This document shows positions 49,079-61,961 of a DNA stretch of 64,000 nt, one piece after another. The DNA lies in contig NC_060237.1 in assembly GCF_021155775.2 (NCBI RefSeq), positions 31,235,257-31,299,256 of the forward strand, given 5' to 3'. The stretch's first letter is position 1. Every line of letters begins with the position of its first letter. The notes under the pieces were generated by a model. That model ran no database searches and was not told the origin of the DNA. It worked only from the letters and a program-made list of their open reading frames with translations. Source of the DNA: Neodiprion pinetum (Eukaryota > Arthropoda > Insecta > Hymenoptera > Diprionidae). The position numbers and the translations under genes were made by a program.

Positions 49079-49409
49079 TCCAAAGGTCAACCGTATTAAG
49101 CAAGTACTGCAAACAGTTTGAGCAGACGGTTTCGAACGATCTCACAGAGCGCTCGAGTTTGCGTACAAAATAATCGCAGCCTCGCTGTTCTATGACGTAT
49201 TTAAATTATATCTATAACATCACTCATGACGTTCGCAAACGGTATCAATTAAGCGGTGTAAGGAAAAATCCAAAGATTAAGCAAGCGGTTTCAACGAATC
49301 TCACAAAGCGCACGAGCTTGCGTGTAAAATAATCGCAGCTTCGCTGTTGTTTGGTATAACATATTTTTGAATTATATCTATAACTTCAGTCATGACATTG
49401 GCACATGCG
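49079..49409. repeat. Diverged tandem duplication
   Basis: Copy 1 (about 49079-49243) and copy 2 (about 49269-49409) share blocks in the same order: CCAAAG, ATTAAGCAAG, CGGTTTC, ATCTCACA, AAAATAATCGCAGC, TCGCTGTT, ATTATATCTATAAC and TCATGAC. Copy 1 has about 20 extra bases near its start. Neither copy has a shared open frame. Confidence 0.75.
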
Positions 49410-50759
49410 TAAATTTATGTCCGAGTATTAGTGAAATACTAATAACGCAGCGCCATGAGAAGATATCCTTGTGAGATTCCTGTTTCTGCAAAAATCCATC
49501 CTCAAGGCAAGGCATGCATCTGCCTTTCTAACAATAAGACAAATTGAGACCCGTAGCAACTGTGACGAGTTCTCGTTTGATTACAGCGAGATAAATTACT
49601 GATCACATTTAAATCTTTAGGTGAAAATAAATCAATGGATCCATCGGCGTTTCGAGAAATGATTATTTACTCTTAGTTTCGTAAAAGCCGATTGACGATT
49701 GACGGTGAGCAGGAAGATCCGTTTCGGGCAACGAAACAGTATCTGCAGTAATCGATGAACTCAGGGGTTGAAATCTACAAATATGCAATTTCCTTTAAAG
49801 AAATATGCATGTGGCCACATCCGTATGATGCATACAGTAATCTTGAAACGGTCTCACAGATTTTTATTCAGAGTTTTTTGCTGCCAATTTGGAATCTTTC
49901 GACGATAACTGAAAGTTTATACCTACACCAATTGTCATCAGTTCCCGATTATCAATACCTACACTAAAACGAGTTTCAGTAAGTCCGTATTCCCGCCCTG
50001 GTAGAAGAAAACAAATTGTCATCGTTACATAGCCAAGGAAATCAAGTATTTCAGATACATGACAACTAAACGCAACGCGACTGTAATTAAATTTTCCACT
50101 TTGACGGCGATCTGACGTACTTGACGCGATCTCCCTACTATTTTGTTGCGGTGTTTCACGGTACATGACATACGTTAGCCGCGAACGTATGCACGCGCCC
50201 TTACATACTCGGGACGATGTAATATGTCTTCGTCGGGTATATAATGGTAAGAATGAAAGAGCACAAAGAAAGGGGGGATTTTTCACCGAGTTATTCCCCG
50301 GTCAGATCCAAGGGACAGTGTCGATTTAGTTTTGGTTGAGCTTCCGCGTGCGTCAGCTTCGGACGCCTATATAAATAATGCGCGTCCGGCTGGTGGAAGC
50401 CCGTTGTTTAAGAAGCGTGAGATCGGAACGTCGCAGGCAATCGTGTTCAGTCGCAGATTGGACCGCGAACCCTGCGGGTGTCGTATTTTCGCCGTTTTTC
50501 CGTGTATCCACGCTGCACTTGACGTTGCTCCGGTCCTCGGCGATGAATATTGTTTTATTGCCAGTGTTATATCGCAGTAATCCAGTGTAGTGCCGCATAC
50601 GACGTGGTCGTCTCCTCGCCGCATCTTCAATAATAATCGCTTCGCGTTTGGACTGCTTTTCGTTTAGCATTCTGATTGTTTTTCACCGATATCCGTCGGA
50701 TACAATCGTTAACAATCGCCCAGCTCGACTTCCGAGAGACAGGAAACCTCTCAGGAACA

Positions 50760-53700
50760 ATGGGGGAATTGTTAAATCTGAATCTTGGGCTTTGCCTCGT
50801 TCTTGGATTCGTCGCATACGTCCAAGCATATCCGATCTACGAAGATCGTGATCTATACGGTGAGCCACCGATCTCTTCTATGCACTTCGATGCAAACGGA
50901 TTTTATACCACCCCGTATGAAAACCTCCGTTTGCAATAGTATTCAACGGTACTGCACGTATTGCACAATATTATTAAGAGAGCGAGAGAACAACGGTAGA
51001 TGGAGAGAACCTGTACAGGCAAGAAATAATTTTTTCCCGTGTCTAACTGCCAAACTTGCTCGAGGCTACCCAAAGTAACTTACCGATACATACCAATGTT
51101 TTTAACGACCGCTTTGAATAAACGGGTTCCTATCGGGCAACAGCGTTTTGTGTGCAAATTTATGTTTCACGACTTATTTTTCTTTTCATTTCAAGGCTGA
51201 TTTCAGGTATGTCTTGCCCGAAAGTTCGGTCCATGCAAGCAATAATGCAGAGAAATGAGAGGTTTTCACACAAATCAAACAAAGGGAAAGAAATTTAATT
51301 CGCTTGTCTACTATTATCAGTAGATAAGTAAATTTGTAGTTTGTCCTTGGCGATTACTGTTTGTCCGTAGTTATGCGTTCGCTTCCGAATGTAGAAATAA
51401 ATCGGCATGTAATGCGTACGCATAACGGACAGACTGCTGTTGGCTGTGTGGAATCTTCATCCGTCGTTAATGATAACTTATTATACTATGACTGTAATAG
51501 GTGGACGCGTGTCGAGCCAAGCGATAATTGTATGGATTTCATACTTCCAAGTTTTACTATCCTCCTAGATGTGTAATCAGTCTTTTACAATTTTACATGT
51601 AAAATCAATTCTTCTCTAGAACCCGTCGCGTACATTTTATATGTAGTATCGAATCTTTGGTACATGCAACAAATATTTCCACAGCTGTTGAGTATCGAAC
51701 CACACGCGTTTTATGTTTTTTGGCCTGATGTCGAGGTCACGGTCAAAGTTCAAAAACCTACTAACGGCGTCAGCGATTGCATACCCACGTACGCATCCAT
51801 GGTAGTCACGCAGATACGATTTGCGGTTTAACTTAATGGAAACTACGGCGAATAAACGTCGATAGTCGGACGTTCATTGCAAAAAGGAACTTGTCACTGT
51901 ACTTCGCGACGTCACCGTGTGGCTTTCGCGTTATCGCCGACTAATATAAGCGGAGGAATAAAATGAAGGAAAATCGTGAGGCTCGTCTTGGGTTTGCGCT
52001 TGAGTTATTTGACGCTTAGTTTTCGTCAACGGTACACGTACATTAGCCGATAGTTATCTAGGTTTTCCCAATCTATGCAGTGATATATGTCGAATGCGGC
52101 AGCGGTCAAGTATTATCAACGACGTCTTTAACCTCTATTACTTACTTCAAGGGATCTCCGAGTAAACCTGGCATTGCATTGCCAGGTAGGTTTTCGACCA
52201 ATCTCAACACTTGTAAAACCGAACTATACATATACCTGACCAGCTGAACAAATTACTGACTATTTGAGGATTGGTCAATTAACTGTTGTCTCGGGAATCC
52301 GACGAGAGAGAGAGAGACACGCTTGATATCGATGGATGAAGGAATCTTGCACGTAACACAGCGATTTACTCTACGGAATCGTCATATCCACTTATATTAT
52401 TGTTGACGTGATGTACAGTCTGTTTTAGTCGTTGCAAGCGATTCCTCGCAGATATAACCTTCGTGGTGTAATTCAAATTTCCCTCGATCCCAGTGCCGTT
52501 TCAAATTGTTAAATGTAGTAAACAAGCCTGCGTGTGTATAGGTATGTAGATACATACATACGTAGGCGGAAATTTGTTAGACGGAAAAACATTACGATTT
52601 TTTGCCTGATATTAGTTGATATTTCGTAATTCTTGCAGTTTAAAAATGTATTCTCATTTTTTTCCAAGAATAATAAATGAATCTACAGGTGGACGTACCC
52701 GCTCCGATTACTCATATATTTTTCATCCGACATGCGGAATCAATCGCGCGGATCCGCATTGACACCGTAATAAATTCCAACAAACTACCTACCAGCTACG
52801 CGTGTCAACTCCCATTTCCTAGTCACTTGGGGTCCGATTCCGGGTGACCGCAGAAGTGGTACAAAAGTGTTTCTCCGAATACCGGAATCATTTGCAATGC
52901 ATCGTTACCGAGGTGCAGGGAACTCACCGTTTACCCTTACGGATACTGTAATTCCGGTACTACGCAACGAACGAACGAACGAGAATTTCAAGAATTCTTG
53001 GAATTGGATTTCGTATGGACGACGTAAAAATATTATTTTCATTGCAGAGGGTAGTCCGTGTACACTGTCAAATGGCGAAGGGCAAGGAGTTTGCAAGAAG
53101 CTGCCAGATTGCCCGACGAAGATGCGGGAACTCCATCGGGGAAAATACGACGATGCCGACCGATGCGGTTTCGAGGAGTTCACTGAGATTGTTTGCTGCA
53201 TAAATATACCAGGGAAGGTGGGGAACGACGAGAGGAGGCCGCGACCGGCCGATGCTGGTAAATTATACCCACACATTATATTCTATTGTTATTACATAAA
53301 TTTCAATTCGCATTTTCCATGAATTCGTCGATAAAAATAACCAGCTTATTGTGAGGGAATTCTCATTCGTACTACCGGACGAAAACAAATGTGGATTGTA
53401 GACGTTTCTGCGATCCGTGGTGTTGACGAAATCAACGACGCAGACAGGATCCTTGTACAGATCTTGCAATAGCTGCTTTATCTATGCACTCGACTTGTTC
53501 TCGGGGGCATCTATAAATAAGTGTAATGACGAGCTTACGAATTCTCTTGTATAATGGTTACAGTGTGTCGAAGTGCGTAGCCATGAACGCGGATAGCGAA
53601 CAAGGAATAAAAGTCCAAAAGAAGTCTTATTTTATCTTTCTTAGTTATCGCAAATCTTTATGAAATCTTCGGGACATACTTATGATAATATCTTTCTGTC

Positions 53701-55713
53701 TTCACGTAAAGCTATACGCGAGACCATGTCGAGACTTCCGCTGCGCCATATATCTATTTGTTTTTTGCTATTTCGGAGTCAGTTTTTGCTTTTTTTCTGC
53801 AATCAATTGTTTTCCACGTGTTTCTTCAAAAATTGACAAATCTCTCGTACTGCAAATGGTACAAGTAACATACCGAATCGATTTTGTCACTTCTCAGCGT
53901 ATTGAAGAATAATAATTCTATTGCATCATAGCAATGATAATAATCCTTATCGTGTGTTCGCCGTATAACGCCCATGTTTACGAAGCCAGCGGTTTTCGAA
54001 TAATTGACGACCTCGCATCTGTCTACATATGATAATCTGCACGTGGGAAATATTTTAAATATATGTACTTCGATGGCCGCTGAAATAATGGATCGTGTAC
54101 AGTACTCAACCTTTCATATTGCAAATATATCCGAAATTGAAAGCATCGTGAAAACATGGTTTCAGATCTAATTTATTGTGCTACACACGATCCATTCGAA
54201 TTATATGTCCTGTAGAGTATAACTATAGCTTATTTACATTCGTTAATCTTTTTCGAAATCCTATTCTTCGGATAAAATTTATCACTTATGATTCTGATTT
54301 TCACCGACCGTATTGTATGCAGTTTGCGAATAATTTGTATACGTAAATATTAATTTATACGCTTGAAAATGTTGAAAAATTTTATTCGCGTTTTGTAATT
54401 TGCGTAACGGCGTGGTTCAAAAAATGATTACACACCAATACGTATATGGTCAAAAATTTCATGACCGTTATGAAAAAAATAACGTATATTGTAGAAATTA
54501 CTTTTATTGTTAAAACGAGAACGATTATATGATTGTGCATGCCCTTAAAACTTTCCCATGTATTATGCGCAACTGGACTCACTCCTCGTGAAAAAAAAAC
54601 TAATGCATCTTTATTTTCTGCATGGATAGCTTGCCAGGAATACAGCAATGAAGTTCTACGAACCGAAGGCTCCGTGAATTTCTATGTATTGAACGGAGAA
54701 GACGCGAAATCAAGTGAATTCCCGTTCATGGCAGCGCTTGGTTATGCGGATGGATCGAAGGACAACGACGCCAGCAGTATCAAATACACGTGCGGAGGGA
54801 CTTTAATATCTCAGCAACATGTCCTCACCGCCGCCCACTGCGTTAGCAATCTGGACGGGCGAATCCCCGTCGAGGTGGGCTTTTAAGAGTTATCTAAATC
54901 GCGTGTAACGCAGTCGATAAAATAAATGTCCACATGAGTACCGAATCATCCACCGATTCACGATAAAAAAAAAAAAATCAAATTTTAATCGGAAAGTAGA
55001 AAGTAGGGGGAAAAAAAACTTCAATTTATACTTGACTCTGAATTCGTGTATACATTTGTTTGTTGTTTTTTCAAGCCGCATATTTATTTGCATTACAGGT
55101 AAGGCTCGGAACGACGGATCTGATCACCGCCGAAAGGGATACGCAACGAGTGCCTGTAGCATCTGCGATACCGCATCCTGATTACTTGAGAACCGAGAAC
55201 TACAACGACATAGCGATATTAAAGCTAAGGGAACCAGTACGGCTGTCGAATTCGGTACAGCCGGCGTGTCTGCTTTCAAAATCCTTGAACGTTTTGGAGA
55301 GAACGAGGAATGCGACTCTGGTTGTCGCTGGTTGGGGAGCGACGGACTTCGACGGTACCGAGACGACGAAACTGAAAAAAGCTGTCGGTCTGAGATTCGT
55401 AGAAACGAACGAATGCTCGGATAGCTACAGCAGCAACAACCCGAGGCTTCCCAATGGGCTGGACAATATGATATGCGCGATTGACCCGAACACCACGCGA
55501 CGAGCGGACGCCTGTTGGGGCGACAGCGGGGGACCGCTTATAGCATCTTCGGGATCCGCGCGGTTTGTTGCCGGAGTTACGGCGTTCGGCCAAGCCTGCG
55601 GCGGATCGACGCCCGGCGTTTACACATCGGTTTACGATTACCTGAGCTGGATCGAAGGCCATGTTTGGCCCGACACCGAAGGAACACGATCTAGAAGCAG
55701 TAAAATATGGTGA
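50760..55713 (+). CDS. CLIP-domain serine protease (snake-like), secreted
   Basis: Four exons: 50760-50859, 53048-53257, 54630-54874 and 55099-55713 (389 aa). A signal peptide (LNLGLCLVLGFVAYVQA) is followed by a CLIP domain with six cysteines (CTLSN...GVC...DC...RC...VCC). A linker leads to a trypsin-fold domain with the triad His173 (LTAAHC), Asp222 (NDIAILKL) and Ser328 (CWGDSGGPL). Asp322 six residues before the Ser predicts cleavage after Lys or Arg. Such proteases act in haemolymph cascades for Toll activation, melanisation or clotting. The zymogen would be cut before VLNGEDA, where the preceding residue is Tyr rather than Arg. Activation by a chymotrypsin-like enzyme is therefore likely, as known for Drosophila snake, which has Leu. 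The first intron is 2.2 kb. All junctions keep phase and use good sites. Confidence 0.92.
50860..53047 (+). other. First intron of the CLIP protease
   Basis: A 2.2-kb intron between the signal-peptide exon and the CLIP exon. The donor is gtgagc and the acceptor TTTTCATTGCAG. I saw no nested gene. A GA run lies at 52304-52315. Confidence 0.75.
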
Positions 55714-57841
55714 AATCCGACTCGCGGGTACGGTGTGCGGAAATGAAACTATTTGGCAAACTCTTATGGATATCGACACCTCAGATCGAGAGTCACACGC
55801 GTGTTTCTGCCCGCCAAATAGTGTTTAAAATGCAGGCGTGTAATACGTAACACTGGATGCCAGAGTTGGAGAAAAATTCGTGCCGCTGTTATCTCACTAT
55901 CTCGGTACCGTTGGGTCGGTATATTTGATATAATGAAGTGTATTATCGATATACGCATACGTCGGACAATATTGTATCTATACGCAGCTTATACTGTGTC
56001 ACTTTACTAACGATAAGGTACCATTACAGTTCACCTCGATTCTGCGGATTTTGCTGCTATAATTTATTTTACTTGTCGCAACCTTTACGCGCAATAGAAA
56101 CATTTCCGAGAATTGAAAACTTCGTCACATTATAGCTGTGGAATTATAAGTGCGTATGAATACCGTATGCCGCGATTAAATATGATAGCCAAAATAGTTG
56201 AATAATATTTGACCTATCAAGACTGCAAAAATTATCATTCAAATGATAATTTGAAATTTGCTTGCCCTCATTATAAACAACGTCGCTACTTGACATTTAG
56301 ATACTTGCGAACCAGAGTAAGATCTAGGATACCCGAAATAACGGTTGATTACCAGTGAATACTACGGGATTCCCAACATCATAAGTAACAACTCAATTTT
56401 GAGATATGTCAAATTGCAGTTGATATTACTGCACGTAAATCGAAGATATAGTATAAGTGATAATTTTTTAGAACTGCGATGGTGTTTCTATCCTGAGTTT
56501 ATTGAACTCCGTCTCAGACGTGCAGAAATGCACAGTGATATTATTCTATTTTGTACATATGTATACATACGATATAGGTGTGTATAGTTTTTGGCGTTGA
56601 TGTCAAAAAAGGATGTTTGCTTAAACGGACAACAGAATGGTGCTCAATTTTTACGTAATAATAGAATAGCAACGCGGATTGTTAAAACTATATTTTGCTT
56701 AACTATTCCCCTACGACCTCTTACAGAGCCGCAGTATTTTATAAACCAAACTAGCACTTTCATGTTATTGAATATGTAGTTGCGTTTAATTTTTTACGTC
56801 GTTAATAAAACATGTATTAAAATTTTTTTCGTTCAATGCAGTTTCCATCCGCAATTTACACGGGGTAGGGAAAATAAATTGTTTTGTTCACGTTGTTTAT
56901 ACTTTTTTGATTAAAAATATATATATTTTTTCAGGCAATCACTATTTCAATTTGCAGTCAACGTGAAACTATCATATAAGAAGATCAGAGTACAAAGGAT
57001 TATACTTGAACGCAAGCTCAAGATGTTCTATCTGAAAAAGAAAAGACGAAAGAGATACACTTATCTAACACTCGACATTAATAATGTAATATTCACTAGT
57101 AATACAGAGTGTTCTGTAATTACGATATAACTATTATATATACAAACACAGCTATAAGTGCGGCCAATTATCACTCATCAGCCTTCCAGCCTTGCCTTTT
57201 GGCTCAGCTATTCAAATAATTTAGATTGAAATTTCCTTAGAAGAATTATAGCGTTATTACAAATATTTCTTACACATCATAGCTTTATCAGCAAGTTATA
57301 AGGATGGTCAAATGGACCGATCACGCGCTGACTTATTACCCAGTGCGGTAAAAGTTTACCTACGAGGTGATAAATTAATATTAAACATAGCAATTTAGAA
57401 CCCGAACTAGAAACATCTTTGCCTGGTTTTCAAAATAATTATCTCATTTACTAAGAAAAACGATCGTAGAACCTCACTCAAAATCAACAAAAATACGGTA
57501 TTCTTTCTCTCCAAACAATGCAGTAAACAGTGGCGATCCAATCTTCAGAAATGTGTACGTATCAACTGTCTACTCGATTGTCCGTAAATATAATGTAACT
57601 TTGTGAAACCATTTTCGAAAATTGAAAAAATTTATGTGACTTTTATTTCTGCCGAGCGAGGTTGCATTGTTTTAATGAATATTTGATTGTTTTACCGCGA
57701 AAAACATTCGATTTAGTAGAATACTTGTGGTTCTACTCCATCTGCTTGTCACAGTTTGCTACATATTTTCGTAAACATGTTGACGGTTAATTATACTTGT
57801 AACTTTCTTAAACACACGGTAAAAATGATAATGTACTTGAT
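55714..57841. other. Convergent intergenic region
   Basis: AT-rich 3' flanks of the CLIP protease and GTPBP2. AATAAA at 56804-56809 is a possible distal poly(A) signal for the protease. No other gene was recognised. Confidence 0.6.
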
Positions 57842-57846
57842 TTATT
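57841..57846 (-). promoter_or_regulatory. AATAAA overlapping the GTPBP2 stop codon
   Basis: On the minus strand the stop TAA lies inside AATAAA. Whether it works as a poly(A) signal cannot be told from sequence. Usage would leave almost no 3' UTR. Confidence 0.3.
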
Positions 57847-60426
57847 GCGGACTATTCTGAGATCCAATGAGTGGGAATATTTGAGTGATTTGGCCAATGC
57901 CTTTCGTGCGGCCCTCCCTAAACAGTAGTCGCATTCCGACGTGGAGATATTCCGGATGGCCAACAAATCTGAACAGAACTGATGCAGTATCATTAGTCTG
58001 TAGTCCCTCTTCTTTCAGATCCATTATTCCTTCTATCGCGCACGTTTGACGCACGTTCCCGACGTGTACGGTTGCTTGAAATCCGGGATATATCGCTGTT
58101 GCATGGTAGACAACCAGAACGGTGGCCTGAAAGTAACAACGAAATAACCAAAACTTGGAAAGTATTTCTGTTTGAATATTGTCGAATACATTAACATTCA
58201 ATTGACGATATCAAAGTCTCATAGACCTCAGTATTGGTAATTTCTAATTAGTCCACCAAATATCCATGGACGGTCACCCAAACATTAGAAATTCAGTATT
58301 AAATTGTACCTGGAAGAAAAATGTCGCACACGGATGATCTCGAGGTGAGACAAGAACCATTCCGGGTCGTAAGTGGGGCAATGGTGGGTCCCTGGCAGTT
58401 GGCGGTGCAATAGTCAGACTTGCACTCTGCGATGCTCGAACTAAACAACAAGGGGCTTTGTTTCTATGCAAACTAGCTACTTTGACTGGACTAAATTCGC
58501 CATCTGGCAATGGTCCGACCAACAAGCGAGTCCCAGGCGCAATGATACCCCTTACCAGCAAGCCACCTAGAACTGGCTCATTCAGTCCCACCACCCTGAA
58601 AGTTTATTTTAAAATTACCAAACCGAATTTGTGTATTATTGTTTTTTGTCCATTTTACAATGTCTGACGTGAATCAAGGCACGAAAAGAATCACCTAAAT
58701 GTTTCGTCAATTTGAAACAAACACGATTCGGGATCTGAATCTGGTGGAGTGGACTCGGATGGCAGCAAATCTCTGATGAACGAGGTGAGTTCCTTCAGGC
58801 CTTCCCCCGTCACACAACTCACAGGGAATACAGGAATTGTTTCCAAATTATAGCTTTGACGAGCATTGCTGTTACCATCAGGAACAGAATACAAAATTGG
58901 TTGTTTAGAACAGCCATGAGCTCTCACAGTACTCTCTAGTTGAGCCAAAGCATCCCGGGCGTCACAGAGGCCAAGGTCAGTTTTGGTTATAACAACAAAA
59001 AATGGTAGTCTCAGAGCAAGGCACAAAGCCAGATGCTCTTGGAAAGCCTCATTCATTGGAGGTGCTATAACCAGCATCACATGATGTGGACAATAGCCTA
59101 GAAATAGGTATGCAATTGTTTGAGAGGTGACTTTAAGTAGTTGTGCATGCAAAAATTCATGTATTTAGCAGTGCTCGCAGCTCGATCGCACCTGTAAGTC
59201 CCAGCAGTGTTGTTCTCAAATATTTACGATGACCAGCCAAATCGATGAATGTTACAACTTTGGAAGCCTGTTCACAGATCTCTTCGGCAGTGTTCATCTC
59301 CGCATAGTTGAGCACGTGACCTTCGCTATCAAAACCAATTATCTCGTGGGATATCGATGAAGTACGTCCTGTTCTAATTTCGTGCAGATGGCGAAACATA
59401 TTCAACCGTGCTCTTCCCCTTCCATTGTCCAGCTCACCTTGTGTCAGCACTCCTGTGTTATGCAGATAATATTATGAGTACGTCGCAATAGAATCTAGTG
59501 TACTGTTGCTCATACAAATGCAAGAAATATTTGCTCTGTGATGTATTGCATTTCAATTGAATCTTATTTCTCGGATCGATTTTGAAGTGTAATCAATAAC
59601 GGGGAGAATTATGGCTGCTAACTATGCCCAACGGGAAAGATCAGAATATTAGTTCGGAAGTAGTCCTCAAACCTAGCAGCGTTGATTTTCCAGCATCTTG
59701 TCCTCCTGTTACAGCTAGTCTCAATTCGACGACGGTTTCTTGATCCTCCCTATCATCTTTTCGTAGCTTCCTTACTAAAACTTCGGCCACTCGTTTATTT
59801 TCGGATTGATTTTTTGGGGTGTTTCTATTCTGTTCCTTCTCATTGCAGGGAACATTGTTGTTGGTGAGTTTCTCTCGAAGTACATCTGTAGTCGCACCCA
59901 GTCTGGCTGCCATTTCCCTTAAGGTTTTCAGTGAAGCCTTCATTTCCTCCCTTGACAGACCTGCCAGTCTGCCATTGTCTTCGACTCCTAATCGGTAGTC
60001 ATTAAACTGATAAGGTTGGTATTCTAAGTGAAACTGAACTTTAATTACATGATTTTACATCTACTGCCAATTTGTAGAATCTAAGAATTAACAAACAAAC
60101 GGTCATCTAATAGTCGGCAATTACGCACCAATTTGATAAATTGCTTCGCCGTGCCCTTCGCGAAGTCTCCATTTCATTTGGGTAACCAGATGTTCAAACC
60201 TCTGGCTTGAGGGGTTCACAAGCTTCAATTTATACTCAATGTTTCCTTGTTCTGGTTCAGGGGGAAGTCTTTGTTCAACATCAGATGCGACGTGTTCCTG
60301 ATCCTCGTCATTGCTGGAACTCTCACAATCGGATGACCCATTGCCCTCTTGTTCAAAACGATCCCAGGTTTCCTTGCCCTTTTCCTTTCCTTCTCCAGGA
60401 TCGAACAATCCGAGAAACGACTCCAT
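57842..60426 (-). CDS. GTPBP2: GTP-binding protein 2 (GTPBP1/2 family) homologue
   Basis: Six minus-strand exons: 60129-60426, 59673-59987, 59192-59452, 58695-59097, 58310-58595 and 57842-58126 (615 aa). It is an elongation-factor-like GTPase related to eEF1A and Hbs1; vertebrate GTPBP2 acts with Pelota in resolving stalled ribosomes. The G1 P-loop GQDAGKST is at 195-202, G3 DLAGH at 275-279 and G4 TKTD at 329-332. ELDNGRGRARLNMFRHLHEI and RTGRTSS form the switch region. C-terminal beta-barrel domains contain GMVLVSPRDHP, GFQATVHVGNVRQT and EYLHVGMRLLFREGRTKGIG. YHAT and VHVGNVRQT favour GTPBP2 over GTPBP1. The acidic N-terminus (Ser/Asp/Glu-rich, about 1-60) is a family trait. Every junction preserves phase with consensus sites. 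Confidence 0.95.
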
Positions 60427-61489
60427 TTTAATAGACTTGGTTCACCGGCTGTAAAGAAAAATCCAGGTACAATTAGTATTTGAAAGTAAATAACACTGAT
60501 ATTTTATTTTTTCTGAAAATAGGAATGCAGATTTGCTGCGTAATATTGCCAAAGCCTGTCAACAAAGCCAGGTACAAAAATACATTTGGCAGTATGCGAA
60601 CATGAATTATAGGTATGCATTTAAAATACACAGATATACAGTTCAAGAACCAAAATAAGTATATTCAGCTATAGCAACAAGCATATAAGGTCAGAGCTAG
60701 CGTTGGACAATAGTAAAAATAAATCATATCTACAATTGACATTAAATTCATTGTTATATTATCAATTACATAACTATCTCTGATCCATCTGTTGCTCGAG
60801 ATGGGGGAAAATGATTCGTTTGAAAAGGAATGGAGTTGAAATTTTTTTTAAATCTGACCTACGGAGATGATGCAATGCGTATAATATGTTGGGTGCTGCA
60901 TTTTTTTCCAACTACATCCAGCCATGAGATATTTGAACAGTAATTGCGAAATAAATTTGCAATTCTCGCGAAGTTTTTTTCATTCTTCAACCTGCCGTAA
61001 GAATGACACGTTTGTACACCTATGTCACATGGGCTTTTGACAGCTGTGTTTCGTGACGGTGATTGGCTGCGGCTATTTCGCGACGGCAGAAAACGGTGAG
61101 TATGTAATATGTAATTCGGTAAAGGTGTGCATATTAGGGATAAAAATCAGTCGAAACACGTGAAGGAGTGGTATTAATATTCGTAATTGATATTGTCAAT
61201 ATTGATTTACGGTAATAGACAATGGTTTTATTTGCCCAAGAGCGGCGAGCGTGTAACCAAAAGTAAAAGTGACAGAAAGTGACGCAACATACAAAAAAAC
61301 AATCGCAAACATCAAACATCTCGTTAGCAACAAATTTTGCAAAAACAGCCCGTAATGTTAATCGTCCATAGCTAAAAGTTTGACTACATAAAATACCTGC
61401 AAAGCTTGAACTTTCTTGCCTGAAATTCACTCTCTAATATGCACCGGAAATGTTGAATTTTAAATCCCTATCCAATACCAACGAAAACC

Positions 61490-61690
61490 TCGACAGCCAT
61501 ATTGGTCGCACTTTCCCTCCACGCCCTCCGCAGTCCGCTGCTGTGCTGCGATCGCTGTGATGTCTGACGGGGCGGGGCGTCAATGACGCGAGGGGCGCGG
61601 GAAGCGCGAAACTTTAGGAAGCGGGATCGCGCGGACGCGCGCAGCCTCGGGCAGACACTTACCCTCGGCCAACAAACGTGTATTCTTAAT
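61490..61690 (-). promoter_or_regulatory. GC-rich CpG-dense promoter-like island
   Basis: About 200 bp of GC-rich, CpG-dense sequence (GCGGGATCGCGCGGACGCGCG and similar) in AT-rich surroundings, with GCCATATTGG (YY1-like) at its left edge. On the minus strand a consensus donor (GGCCGAGG then gtaagt) lies at its right edge, consistent with a non-coding first exon of a minus-strand transcript. Orientation is inference. Confidence 0.4.
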
Positions 61691-61903
61691 TAACAGTGTA
61701 ATTTTCAACAAGACGCCAGCATCTAAATTTGCAACCATATGTATTTCCTCACGATTATAAGATAATTATTGATTCATGTGTACTAATTATAAAGTAAATC
61801 ACAGTAACAAGCAGACTGCCCACATGACATGAAAACTTTCTATGAAACTTTCAATAAAATATTTTATAGACAGATTATGAGAACCTTTTAACCAACACTA
61901 TTC

Positions 61904-61904
<1 letters not shown>

Positions 61905-61946
<42 letters not shown>

Positions 61947-61961
61947 TAATCATAATAATAA
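61905..61961. repeat. (ATA/TAA)n microsatellite
   Basis: About 12 perfect TAA units, then several interrupted ones. Confidence 0.9.

Larger units (their letters stand above)
45733..50759. other. Intergenic region with duplicated segment and repeats
   Basis: No recognisable gene. It contains a purine/pyrimidine foldback-like element (46690-47035), a possible terminal exon at 47816-47908 and a diverged tandem duplication (49079-49409). Confidence 0.5.
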
